Source: Megamonas sp. UBA1796 (lineage in GTDB: Bacteria; Bacillota; Negativicutes; Selenomonadales; Selenomonadaceae). Taken from it: DNA of 64,000 bases. The notes under the pieces are model-generated. The model was not told the origin of the DNA, did not search any database, and saw only the letters and a list, made by a program, of their open reading frames with translations. Below are positions 27,021-36,062 of the stretch, one piece after another (the stretch's first letter is position 1; the number at the start of each line of letters is the position of its first letter). The stretch covers positions 91,010 through 155,009 of the forward strand of contig DCFU01000034.1 of NCBI GenBank assembly GCA_002319795.1, read 5' to 3'. A program made the translations under genes and the position numbers.

Positions 27021-29150
27021 ATGGGTAAGAGAGCGATTCGTATTGGAATTGATGTTGGTGGTACACATACTAAGGCTGTAGCCATTGATAATAATACAAA
27101 TGAGATTGTAGGTAAGGGATCTGTAATGACGTCGCATCACGATAAGCGCGGTGTGGCTGCCGGTGTTGTAGAAGCTTTTAAAAAATGTTTATCAGAAAAT
27201 GGCATTAAGCCTGAAGACGTTATTTTTATTGCGCACAGTACAACACAGGCAACAAATGCATTGTTGGAGGGTGATGTAGCGCGTGTAGGCGTTATTGGAG
27301 TCGGCAAAGGCCTGCTGGAGGGGTTCTTAGCTAAAAGACAAACACGCATTAAGGATATTGATCTTGGTACGGGAAAATTTATTCATATAGATTCTGCTTA
27401 TATAAAGTCCAATGACTTGACTGCAGAAGTTGTACGGCAAATAATTCAGAGCCTTTTGGATAAGGGGGATCGAGTGATTGTTGCCAGTAAGGCCTTTGGG
27501 GTAGATGACATGCGCGAGGAACATCTCATAGCGGACGAGGCAGAAAAAATGGGAATTCCTTGTAGTATGGCTTCGGACATAACAAAACTATATGGTCTTT
27601 CAACACGTACCCGCACAGCGGCGCTGAATGCATCTATTTTGCCCAAAATGCTTGAAACAGCAAATTCAACAGAGCAAAGTGTACGTGAAACAAATATAAA
27701 AGTACCACTTATGATTATGCGTGGTGACGGTGGTGTAATGGAGATTAATGAGATGAAGAAACGCCCAATCCTTACGATGCTGTCCGGGCCTGCAGCCAGT
27801 GTTATTGGTGCGTTGATGTATTTGCGTGCTTCTAATGGTATTTATTTTGAGGTTGGTGGAACATCGACCAATATAGGCGTCATTAAAAACGGACGTCCTA
27901 CTGTCGATTATTCGATTATTGGGGGACACCGTACTTATGTAAATAGTCTTGATGTACGTGTACTTGGGGTTGCTGGTGGAAGCATGGTACGTGCTCAAAA
28001 GGGCGAGGTAATCGATGTTGGCCCACGTTCGGCACATATTGCCGGTGTAGGCTATGCATGTTTTACAAATCCTGATTTATTTAATGGAGCGGAACTTTAT
28101 CATATGCAGCCGCGAGAAAATGATCCATCGGATTATGTGGCCATCAAGCTAAGTAATGGAGAGAGCGTAGCTATTACGAATACTTGTGCAGCGAATGTAT
28201 TAGGTGTTTTACAGGAAAATGATTATGCACGTGGCAGTTATGAAGCAAGCTATAAAGCAATGGAGCTTTTGGCGAAGGAAACGGGTTTATCTGTAGAGGA
28301 TACTGCAAAAGCAATTCTGACAAAGTCCTGTGAGAAAATCATACCGGTTATTGAGGAACTCATTGCCAAATACAAACTAGAGCGTGACCAGATTGTTTTA
28401 GTGGGTGCAGGAGGGGGAGCTGGAACGCTACTGACTTTTACGGCTGATATGCTGGGATTCAAGTATCAAATACCGGAAAATGCAGAGGTTATTTCTTCTA
28501 TTGGAGTTGCTTTGGCGATGGTACGTGAAATGGTCGAAAGAACGATTTCGAATCCAACTGCGGATGATATTGCTCAAATCAAGAAGGAAGCCAGAATATT
28601 GGCTATCAATAGCGGTGCTGTTGAGGAAAGTGTAGAGGTTTACGTTGAGATTGATGAGCATGCGCAGAAAGTTACTGCTATTGCCATGGGCTCTACGGAG
28701 GTCAAGACAACAGATCTCATGAAAAACTGTACGGAAGATGAGGCTGTTTCTATTGTGGCAGAGTCCATGGGAATCAATAGAAGTGATATTAAAATGGCTG
28801 CGGCAAACGGCTTTGTTTTTGTTACAACAGAGCAGTGCAGAGAAAAAACACCGGTACAGGTTATTGACAAAAAAGGGTTCATAAAAATTCAACGTGCTAA
28901 TGCTTTTATAGAGGTATCAACCCGGGACAATGTCGTTGATACCCTAAAAAAAATGTGGGATGTTGCAAGTAATTTTTCACGTGAAGTTCGTATTAATCCG
29001 GACGCCTATGTCGTGGTTGGTTCACGTGTTCTGGATTATTCCGGGATACCAGAATTTTCGCAGGTCGCAGGCCTTATGGAAGCTGAACTTTGTGATCAGC
29101 CTTCAACCGAAAAATTGATTTTAATATTGGCTCGCAACGAGTTGGGATGA
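27021..29150 (+). CDS. Hydantoinase/oxoprolinase-family protein (HyuA-like)
   Basis: 709 residues. The N-terminal ASKHA nucleotide-binding fold is recognisable by GIDVGGTHTKAVAID (about 9-23), AHSTTQATNALLEGD, MLSGPAASVIGALMYL and VGGTSTNIGVIKNG. The family includes ATP-dependent 5-oxoprolinase, N-methylhydantoinase A, acetone carboxylase and caprolactamase subunits, all of which activate a carbonyl or amide with ATP. No HyuB partner is present in the window, which is unusual for HyuA-type enzymes, although the C-terminal 200 residues may replace it. The substrate is unknown. It overlaps the next gene by ATGA. Confidence 0.85.
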   Translation: MGKRAIRIGIDVGGTHTKAVAIDNNTNEIVGKGSVMTSHHDKRGVAAGVVEAFKKCLSENGIKPEDVIFIAHSTTQATNALLEGDVARVGVIGVGKGLLEGFLAKRQTRIKDIDLGTGKFIHIDSAYIKSNDLTAEVVRQIIQSLLDKGDRVIVASKAFGVDDMREEHLIADEAEKMGIPCSMASDITKLYGLSTRTRTAALNASILPKMLETANSTEQSVRETNIKVPLMIMRGDGGVMEINEMKKRPILTMLSGPAASVIGALMYLRASNGIYFEVGGTSTNIGVIKNGRPTVDYSIIGGHRTYVNSLDVRVLGVAGGSMVRAQKGEVIDVGPRSAHIAGVGYACFTNPDLFNGAELYHMQPRENDPSDYVAIKLSNGESVAITNTCAANVLGVLQENDYARGSYEASYKAMELLAKETGLSVEDTAKAILTKSCEKIIPVIEELIAKYKLERDQIVLVGAGGGAGTLLTFTADMLGFKYQIPENAEVISSIGVALAMVREMVERTISNPTADDIAQIKKEARILAINSGAVEESVEVYVEIDEHAQKVTAIAMGSTEVKTTDLMKNCTEDEAVSIVAESMGINRSDIKMAAANGFVFVTTEQCREKTPVQVIDKKGFIKIQRANAFIEVSTRDNVVDTLKKMWDVASNFSREVRINPDAYVVVGSRVLDYSGIPEFSQVAGLMEAELCDQPSTEKLILILARNELG

Positions 29151-29803
29151 TGGAAGAAGAATATGACAGAGAAAGACTGCGTAACACGGTACAAGCATGT
29201 ATGGCTAATGAGGATATGAAGTGGTACCGATTTCTGCTGCGAAATGCGATATGTGCTTGCCCGCTTCGAGATGAGGAAGAGCAGGCAGTATTGTCAGGCT
29301 CTATGCAAACAGCAGAAGAACTTGCACGTCAATTTGACGGATTTACCGAACCGCAATTGCTTTTGCGCAAATTGGGCATCAATATGGTGTACAGATCTGA
29401 AGAATTGAGGGAACCATATCTGTATATGGCGATTTATGAGCCAGCGATACAAATGGTTTACTTGAATAATAGTATATTGTCACTTTTAAGAGAGTTTATT
29501 TCAAAGAACAATCTCGGAATATTTACTCCAATAAAGGATATTGAGCGCTTAGCGTTATTTCATGAAGCATTTCATGTTTTAGAAGAGAATACGCCAGGTA
29601 TTTATACACGTAGTCGAATGCTTCAAAGAAAATTCTTGGGAGTATATCATTATGAACGAGGGCTGGACAGTGCATCGGAGATTGGTGCGATACACTTTTC
29701 AAAAATTATGACACAGAGTACTTATTCACCTTGTATTTATAGTCGTTATGTGTTGCTGGCTTTAGGGTTGATACCGCTTGATTCTTTTTTACCGAACGTG
29801 TAA
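29147..29803 (+). CDS. Unrecognised protein with HExxH zincin-like motif
   Basis: 218 residues, soluble, no signal peptide. I do not recognise the family. LFHEAFHVLEE places an HExxH motif at 139-143, and SASEIGAIHF follows 35 residues later with Glu178 in an E-x-x-A context; this spacing recalls gluzincin-type and ImmA/IrrE-like metallopeptidases, where Glu is the third zinc ligand. The gene overlaps the hydantoinase-like gene by four bases (ATGA), so the two are translationally coupled. A role in processing or in hydrolysing the product of its partner is inference. Confidence 0.6.
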   Translation: MMEEEYDRERLRNTVQACMANEDMKWYRFLLRNAICACPLRDEEEQAVLSGSMQTAEELARQFDGFTEPQLLLRKLGINMVYRSEELREPYLYMAIYEPAIQMVYLNNSILSLLREFISKNNLGIFTPIKDIERLALFHEAFHVLEENTPGIYTRSRMLQRKFLGVYHYERGLDSASEIGAIHFSKIMTQSTYSPCIYSRYVLLALGLIPLDSFLPNV

Positions 29804-29863
29804 TATAAAATTAGTTTATTAATGAAGCAATATTTTGTAATAAAGCGGTTTAAAGGAAAGGTC

Positions 29864-30709
29864 ATGGGATATTTTATGCAACACAGTGAATGTTTAGGAC
29901 ATAGCAGAGGAGAAAAGAAGATTTTAGATGTCGGAGAGGTATATCCTGCTTTACGGCATGCTATTATTGACCTCTATTTGCGGCCGGGTGCCATTATGAG
30001 TATTAAGGACATTTGTGAGCATTTTCAAATGGGGCGTTCGCCTGTACGTGATGCGCTCATGCGCTTGAACCAGGAGGGTTTGGTTACTCTTTTGCCGCAG
30101 CGAGGCACAATGATTTCACATATTGATCTTTCGAGAGTAGAACAGGAGCGGTTTTTGCGTCTGGCTGTAGAGGAAGAGGTTATGAAACTTTTTATGGCTT
30201 GCTATACACACTCGGACAGTGTTCCGCTGGAAGACAATCTGCGTCAGCAGCAGGAACTGTGCGAGCAGGAGGACATCGATATTCGACGGTTTCTGTGGTT
30301 GGATGATTATTTCCATAGTGTTTTTTATGGCATAACAAATAAAAAATTTTGTTTGCAGACATTGCAAAATTCAGGCGGACATTATCGCCGCATGCGTTTG
30401 CTTACATGCGACAAGTTGGAGGTGGAGGAAAATCTGCGGCAGCATAATGCCTTGCTGGCAGCATTGCAGGCGCGGGATACAGAGGCTATGTGCGATGTGT
30501 TCCATTTCCATCTGCAAAAGCTGGATCGTAAGGAACAATTTTTGTTGAAAAAATACCCATACTTGTTCAAAAACGATGATAGTGCCTGGAATTTGTATCC
30601 AGCGCTGGAGGCAGACTATTTGCAGACGCTTAATAGGAGAAACACTGAAAACGTTCCAGAAAACCCACTGCCTGGCTTGCATTATAAGGAACCATTGGAG
30701 GCAAAATAA
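29864..30709 (+). CDS. GntR-family (FCD) transcriptional regulator
   Basis: 281 residues. A winged helix (about 25-80: LRPGAIMSIKDICEHFQMGRSPVRDALMRLNQEGLV) is followed by an all-helical FCD effector domain with a metal-ligand-like pattern (DDYFH, HNALL, FHFHL). FadR/FCD regulators respond to organic acids and control adjacent catabolic genes. The start is set at ATG 29864 after AAAGGA; ATG 29822 lacks a good SD. Last gene of the permease/hydantoinase cluster, which it probably controls. Confidence 0.87.
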   Translation: MGYFMQHSECLGHSRGEKKILDVGEVYPALRHAIIDLYLRPGAIMSIKDICEHFQMGRSPVRDALMRLNQEGLVTLLPQRGTMISHIDLSRVEQERFLRLAVEEEVMKLFMACYTHSDSVPLEDNLRQQQELCEQEDIDIRRFLWLDDYFHSVFYGITNKKFCLQTLQNSGGHYRRMRLLTCDKLEVEENLRQHNALLAALQARDTEAMCDVFHFHLQKLDRKEQFLLKKYPYLFKNDDSAWNLYPALEADYLQTLNRRNTENVPENPLPGLHYKEPLEAK

Positions 30710-30953
30710 ATGATGCCTGCTGGTTTTTCTATGGCAGATCCAATGGGTTATTAGGATAGGAATTCGTTAAGATGGTTGATTGCTTCCCTATGATGGATTG
30801 TCAAAGGAGCAAACATGAAAGCGTCAGTTTTGGGAACTGTATGAGAAAAAATTGTCAGTGCTGAACGTATGATTTTTTTAGCCCGGTATAGAAATAGCTT
30901 ATTTTTTTGTATGGAGATGTGGGGCAATCACCGGTTTGTTGAAGATGGATGGA

Positions 30954-30997
30954 CAAAAAAAGCTTTTATCACCGTTTTTGGCGATAAAAGCTTTTTT
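30954..30997. terminator. Bidirectional terminator
   Basis: A 15-base arm (AAAAAAGCTTTTATC) pairs with GATAAAAGCTTTTTT around a 12-base loop, serving the minus-strand dehydrogenase gene and, weakly, the upstream plus-strand genes. Confidence 0.8.
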
Positions 30998-31003
30998 GAT
31001 GTT

Positions 31004-32083
31004 TCAGTGCATTTGACTATATTCTTCGACTGCCATAACCGCATCGTGTACCATATCTTCACTGACTTTGTAAGGCCAGATGTCGAGGTCGGAGGTATGG
31101 GATGCCGTATGGATAACGATATCTGTGTGTTCTTTGGTGATGACATCCATGTCGGCCAGGCAGGTCGGCAGGCCGATACTTTTATTGAAGCGGTAGACGC
31201 GCTCAAATTCTTCGGGTTGTTTGTCGAGCAGGAGGAGTGGCAGAATCCCGTAACCGACGATTTCACCATGCAGATGATGGGGAATATCGTGGCCGAGGAC
31301 AACGAGTCCAAAATAAATCGCGTGTGCCAGCCCGGTGTTGTAATCGTGCTGGGCAAGGTTCGAGACGAGACCGGTGCTGATGATGACAGCAAGGATTGCC
31401 TGCTCAAGCGCGGGTGTGGACCTATGGGCGCGGGCATCCTGCAGTGCCTGTGCACCATAAGTAAAGAGTGGTTCGGCACTCATGCGGCTGATCGTCACAC
31501 CAAGAGCATCCGAGTGGCTGAGCTCCAGCTGGCGGGTGGAGACAATGGATTCGTAATATTTCGCCATGGTATCGCCCAGCCCGGCCCAAAGATATTCTGT
31601 TGGAGCTTCGGCAATGATATGCGGTACTATGAAGATGTGGTTTGCCGGGTAATCTGAAATGTGCACGCCGCGGAAGCTGCCGTCCGGACGATATTGTACA
31701 CCGAGTGAGGTACAGGCCGCACAGGTGCTGGCAATCGTTGGCAGAGTGAAGAAAGGTTTCTTCAATGCATGTGCGGTCATCTTCGTGGTATCCAGCGCCC
31801 GGCCGCCGCCAGCGCCAAAAAGCATATCTGCCTGCTGGACAGCCGGATGTTTGAGCAGCATATCAACGTTTTCCAAGGTGGAATCGCCGCCGAACCAGAG
31901 AACATCCAACAACGTAAAACCGTTATTCTGCAGGATGTGCCGGATATCTGTTTCGACTTTTGACAGGGCGGTCTTGCCGCCAATCAGTACGGCCTTTTTA
32001 CCATAACGTGCACAAATCGCCGGTATTTCGTTAAAGGCGTCGTCACCAATCGTATAGTTGGGAAAAAATGTATGCTTGCTCAT
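31004..32083 (-). CDS. Iron-containing alcohol dehydrogenase family (GldA-like)
   Basis: 359 residues. A Rossmann-like N-terminal half with FGAGGGRALDTTKMTAH (nucleotide site) and a metal-binding C-terminal half with AGLGDTMAKYYE (Asp ligand), LAHAIYFGL (His) and HLHGEIVGYG (His). This is the Asp-His-His set of group III and glycerol dehydrogenases. Glycerol dehydrogenase or a related polyol/aldehyde oxidoreductase is likely; GldA homologues are usually 365-370 residues. Monocistronic with GAGGAATC before the start. Divergent from the AmmeMemoRadiSam genes. Confidence 0.85.
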   Translation of the reverse strand: MSKHTFFPNYTIGDDAFNEIPAICARYGKKAVLIGGKTALSKVETDIRHILQNNGFTLLDVLWFGGDSTLENVDMLLKHPAVQQADMLFGAGGGRALDTTKMTAHALKKPFFTLPTIASTCAACTSLGVQYRPDGSFRGVHISDYPANHIFIVPHIIAEAPTEYLWAGLGDTMAKYYESIVSTRQLELSHSDALGVTISRMSAEPLFTYGAQALQDARAHRSTPALEQAILAVIISTGLVSNLAQHDYNTGLAHAIYFGLVVLGHDIPHHLHGEIVGYGILPLLLLDKQPEEFERVYRFNKSIGLPTCLADMDVITKEHTDIVIHTASHTSDLDIWPYKVSEDMVHDAVMAVEEYSQMH

Positions 32084-32236
32084 AAAGATTCCTCCGTTGC
32101 GTTTTTGTGATAAATATCTTTTTTAGTCTACCATTTTAGAAGAAAATTTACAATGTTACATTATAAATTGCGTGCTATAATTGGACTTGTAGGTTGGTTG
32201 CGGACGCTTAGACAAAATATGAATGGAGGAGATACT

Positions 32237-33622
32237 ATGTCAATCGTTGCGGCTATGGTTGTACCTCACCCGCCGATTATCCTGCCAGAGATTGGGCAGG
32301 GCGAGGAAAAGAAAATCCAGAAAACGATAGATGCTTACCGTACAGTTATGGAAAGGGCGGCGGCTTTGCAGCCGGATACGGTTGTGCTTACGAGCCCACA
32401 TTCCGTTATGTATGCGGATTACTTCCATGTTTCACCGCATGGACGCGCAGCGGGGGATTTTGGACAGTTCCATGCAGCGGATGTGCGTGTGGAAGCTGAA
32501 TATGATACGGATTTTGTAACAGGATTGGAGGAACTGTGCAGACAGGACGGGCTGCCCGCGGGAACTATGGGAGAAAGTGAGCCGCAGTTGGACCATGGAA
32601 CCATGGTGCCGCTGCGTTTTCTTAATGCATTCATGACGCGCTATGGTCTGGTGCGTATTGGACTTTCTGGTTTATCACCGCTGGTACATTATGAACTGGG
32701 ACAGCATATCGCGCAGATGGCAGAGAAGCTGGGCCGCCGAGTGGTTTTTATAGCGAGCGGAGATCTTTCGCATAAACTTGCCAAGGAAGGGCCTTATGGC
32801 TTTGCGCCCGAAGGGCCGATGTTTGACCAGCAGGTCATGGAACATCTGGAGAAAGGGGACTTTCTATCGCTTTTGCAGATGGATGCCGGGCTTTGTGAGG
32901 CGGCGGCAGAATGCGGATTGCGTTCTTTCTGGATTATGGCTGGGGCATTGGACAGGAGGAAGGTGAAGATTACGCGTTTGTCGTATGAGGGCCCATTTGG
33001 TGTAGGCTATGGTGTCGTCTGGCTGGAGCCGGGAGCTGTGGATGAAATGCGTGATTTCGGCGAACAGCTTGCAGGTGCCCAAAGGGCATATATGGCAGAG
33101 CGCCGGGCCGGCGAAGATGAGCTGGTGCAGCTGGCACGTCTAAGCATAGAAACCTACGTGAAGAATGGGCAGCAGCCAGAGATTCCAGGAGATTTAACAA
33201 CCAGATTGTTAAATGAGAAGGCCGGAGCGTTTGTTTCACTGAAAAAGGATGGGAGGCTTCGTGGCTGCATTGGTACAATTTTACCCGTGCAGTCCTGTCT
33301 GGCGGAGGAGATCGTGAAGAATGCTATATCGGCAGCAACGGCAGATCCTCGTTTTTCACCTGTGCAAAAAGATGAATTGGATGCACTCCTGTATAGTGTA
33401 GATGTACTTGCAGCGCCAGAGCTGGTCGCATCTGCGGCCCTGCTTGATGTAAAACGCTATGGTGTTATTGTTGAATGCGGCAGTCGACGCGGTTTGCTGC
33501 TGCCGGATCTTGCGGGTGTCGATACGGTGGAGCAGCAGATATCGATTGCGCGGCAAAAGGGTGGGATCAACCCGGATGAGGAGGTCCGTCTCTGGCGTTT
33601 TGAGGTGGTGAGACATATATGA
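32237..33622 (+). CDS. AmmeMemoRadiSam system protein: LigB/Memo-like fused to AMMECR1
   Basis: 461 residues in two domains. About 1-265 is a class III extradiol-dioxygenase (LigB/Memo-like) domain with MVVPHPPIILPEIG, SPHSVMYADYF and FIASGDLSHKL. About 280-455 is an AMMECR1 domain with the family's LRGCIGTI motif. Fused or adjacent Memo, AMMECR1 and radical SAM proteins define the AmmeMemoRadiSam system, conserved from bacteria to archaea and with no agreed function. TGGAGGA precedes ATG 32237; the open frame upstream is not translated. Overlaps the radical SAM gene by four bases. Confidence 0.92.
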   Translation: MSIVAAMVVPHPPIILPEIGQGEEKKIQKTIDAYRTVMERAAALQPDTVVLTSPHSVMYADYFHVSPHGRAAGDFGQFHAADVRVEAEYDTDFVTGLEELCRQDGLPAGTMGESEPQLDHGTMVPLRFLNAFMTRYGLVRIGLSGLSPLVHYELGQHIAQMAEKLGRRVVFIASGDLSHKLAKEGPYGFAPEGPMFDQQVMEHLEKGDFLSLLQMDAGLCEAAAECGLRSFWIMAGALDRRKVKITRLSYEGPFGVGYGVVWLEPGAVDEMRDFGEQLAGAQRAYMAERRAGEDELVQLARLSIETYVKNGQQPEIPGDLTTRLLNEKAGAFVSLKKDGRLRGCIGTILPVQSCLAEEIVKNAISAATADPRFSPVQKDELDALLYSVDVLAAPELVASAALLDVKRYGVIVECGSRRGLLLPDLAGVDTVEQQISIARQKGGINPDEEVRLWRFEVVRHI

Positions 33623-34449
33623 GGGCTGCGTGCCCAGTCTGTCCGTATCATTGCGAATTAGAGGAAGGGCAGACAGGTTTTTGCCGTGGGCGTACGAATA
33701 AGAAAGGCCGGGTCGTTTGCACAAATTATGGTCGCTTGACTTCCGTGTCGCTCGACCCTGTTGAGAAAAAGCCTTTTATGCGCTTCCATAGGGGAAGCTA
33801 TATACTTTCGGTTGGCAGTTACGGCTGTAATCTTCGGTGTCCCTTTTGCCAGAACCATGCAATATCCATGGCCGGGGCAGAGATTCCTACGGAAGAGGTA
33901 TCGCCAGAGAAACTTGTGGAGCTTGCCAAACAGTTTGCACATACAGCCAGGGGAAACTTGGGTGTTGCTTTTACTTATAATGAACCGCTTATTAGCTATG
34001 AATATGTATTGGATGCAGCAAAATTGCTGAAAAAGGCAGGACTCAGGACTGTGCTGGTAACAAATGGCATGATTTGCCGAGAGACGCTTGCACAGATATT
34101 GCCATGGGTGGATGCGATGAATATAGATCTTAAGGGCTTCAGCCAGGCATGCTATGATTGGCTGGGCGGAGATCTTAAGACCGTGAAAGCAGCTATCCAG
34201 GCGGCATGCGGTACCTGCCATGTTGAAGTCACGACACTCGTTGTTCCTGGATTTAATGATGATATTGTATCAATGGAAGCCGAGGCAGTATGGCTGGCTT
34301 CCCTGTCACCGGAGTTGCCGCTCCATATCAGCCGATTTTTTCCCTGCTATCAGGCAAATGATAAACCGGCAACGCCAGTGGAAAAAATTGAGATTCTTTG
34401 TAAAACGGCACAGCGCTATCTCAGGTATGTTTATACCGGAAATTGTTGA
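33619..34449 (+). CDS. amrS: AmmeMemoRadiSam system radical SAM enzyme
   Basis: 276 residues. The radical SAM cluster GCNLRCPFC (Cys70, Cys74, Cys77) binds a [4Fe-4S] cluster and SAM; an N-terminal cysteine set (Cys5, Cys8, Cys12, Cys22) is a typical feature of this PflA-like subfamily. VTNGMICRETL and LPLHISRFFPCYQ match PflA-related enzymes. The ATGA overlap with the LigB-AMMECR1 gene means they act together. The substrate is unknown. Confidence 0.93.
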   Translation: MRAACPVCPYHCELEEGQTGFCRGRTNKKGRVVCTNYGRLTSVSLDPVEKKPFMRFHRGSYILSVGSYGCNLRCPFCQNHAISMAGAEIPTEEVSPEKLVELAKQFAHTARGNLGVAFTYNEPLISYEYVLDAAKLLKKAGLRTVLVTNGMICRETLAQILPWVDAMNIDLKGFSQACYDWLGGDLKTVKAAIQAACGTCHVEVTTLVVPGFNDDIVSMEAEAVWLASLSPELPLHISRFFPCYQANDKPATPVEKIEILCKTAQRYLRYVYTGNC

Positions 34450-34500
34450 GAGAGCCTGCTGCTTCGGGCAATTCAGCATCGGGTTGAATTTGGACGAAAA

Positions 34501-34535
34501 AATGTGCATGCTGTTTTTGCAGCATGCACATTTTT
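34501..34535. terminator. Bidirectional terminator
   Basis: An 11-bp stem (TGTGCATGCTG with CAGCATGCACA) around a T5 loop, A-run on the left and T5 on the right; it serves amrS and the convergent diguanylate cyclase gene. Confidence 0.85.
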
Positions 34536-34538
34536 GCT

Positions 34539-36029
34539 TCATATACTGGCCAAAGCCTCTTCATAGAACGTAACCCGGTTGCTGCCTGCTGCCTTTGAAC
34601 GGTACAGGGCCATATCTGCAGCCTGGGTGATTTCTATAAAGGTCATTCCTTTTTTGATAGGAGCGACACCGATGCTCAGGGTTATTTTTCCGTAGTTTTC
34701 ATGGATGACGCTTTCTACATGGGAACGAAGTTCTTCCAGACGGGCTTCAGCTTCATCGGATTTCATAAGGCCAATAAATTCATCGCCGCCCCAGCGGGCA
34801 AACAGAGTATCCTTGCCTAGGATGCGGCTGGCGTCTGCAGCTATGTTCTGCAGGACCAGATCGCCGTTGTTATGTCCATAGGTATCGTTGATTTTTTTGA
34901 ATTCATCGACATCCATGAGAAAAAGGGAGATGGCAGGCGATCCGGGCAGGATTTGTGAGGCATTGAAGGCACGAAGAAAATAGGTCCGGTTTGGCAGGCC
35001 AGTCAGTTCGTCTTTGGTGGCAAGCTTCAAAATTCTGGTCATAATACAGTTTGCGATGAAGGTGATAAGGATAAAAGAAATAATAGCGATGAGAACGATA
35101 TGCCTTGTGAGCAGGCTGGAGGCATGATATATTTCTCCGGCGGGAGCACAGACAAAGAGCTGCATGCCATTGTGCAAACGTGTGGAGGCGAAGCTTTTGT
35201 TTATACCGTCATAGTTGTATTCTCCAAGCGAGCGGGAAGGGCTTTCTATGGCATCTGAAAGCCCGGAAGAGCTGCTTCCAAGGATTTTCTCTATAGGAGT
35301 GTAGACCGGAAAATCAGGATGTTCTATGATTTTATCTTTATACATGAGAAATGCATAGCCGGAAGAATATAGATGGATATCCTGCGTGATTTTCTGGATA
35401 TATTTAAAATTGATATCCATACCAGCTATGCCGACATATTCGGTGTTGATGAAGATGGGGACAATGTAGGAGACGATATACATATCCGTCTGATTGTTTT
35501 GATAAGGCAACATCCAGGTTGGAGCCTTATGTTGCCTGGGAAGATAATACCAGCCGACATGATCCATGTCATCCGGACGATAGCGGCTTAAATCGGTACA
35601 GGGAGTGGAATAAAATCTGCCGTCTGTTTCATTGCGCTGCCAATGGAATCCAGCGGTGGGTGAGCTGATTTCCGGGTTATATCGGATATATACGGAAACA
35701 CAGCCGGGAGTATTTTCTGCCAGAGTCTTGGCGAGATTCGCTGATTTTTGTGTATAGGCATCTGCGTATGCGCGATTGCGCTTGAATTCCTCGAGGTCAT
35801 CAAGCGAAGTCAAGGTGTTTTGACTCAGAATATCGACGGCATGTGCGATACTGTCTAAAGATTCGTTCATTTTACGACCGGTGTTTTCACATTGGAGCTG
35901 CAGGTTTTGACGGGAACTGTCCCGCAGGATATTGTTGGCAGTGAATATGCTTGTGCTGCCAATAGCAAATATTGATAAAACCATGCATAATAAAATCACC
36001 AGTGACATTTTTGTCCGCAAAAAATTCAA
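34539..36029 (-). CDS. Diguanylate cyclase with dCache sensor domain
   Basis: About 496 residues: TM1 (near residue 10-30), a periplasmic dCache-type sensor (YLPRQHKAPTWMLPYQN, VPIFINTEYVGIAGMDINF), TM2 and a C-terminal GGDEF domain (DELTGLPNRTYF, RWGGDEFIGLM) that makes cyclic di-GMP. The RxxD inhibitory site that normally precedes the active site is LGKD here, so product inhibition through it is unlikely. TTG 36029 is preferred as start because GGAGG (36058-36052 region) precedes it with suitable spacing; ATG 36062 and ATG 36044 are alternatives. No EAL partner is visible. Confidence 0.9.
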   Translation of the reverse strand: MNFLRTKMSLVILLCMVLSIFAIGSTSIFTANNILRDSSRQNLQLQCENTGRKMNESLDSIAHAVDILSQNTLTSLDDLEEFKRNRAYADAYTQKSANLAKTLAENTPGCVSVYIRYNPEISSPTAGFHWQRNETDGRFYSTPCTDLSRYRPDDMDHVGWYYLPRQHKAPTWMLPYQNNQTDMYIVSYIVPIFINTEYVGIAGMDINFKYIQKITQDIHLYSSGYAFLMYKDKIIEHPDFPVYTPIEKILGSSSSGLSDAIESPSRSLGEYNYDGINKSFASTRLHNGMQLFVCAPAGEIYHASSLLTRHIVLIAIISFILITFIANCIMTRILKLATKDELTGLPNRTYFLRAFNASQILPGSPAISLFLMDVDEFKKINDTYGHNNGDLVLQNIAADASRILGKDTLFARWGGDEFIGLMKSDEAEARLEELRSHVESVIHENYGKITLSIGVAPIKKGMTFIEITQAADMALYRSKAAGSNRVTFYEEALASI

Positions 36030-36062
36030 TGGCTTTTCCTCCATGAAAAAAAAATTATCCAA

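Noticed and set aside
30869..31657. 262-codon open frame opposite the Fe-ADH gene
   Set aside because: The minus strand carries the complete metal-binding dehydrogenase; the plus frame shows no domain and begins in the terminator.
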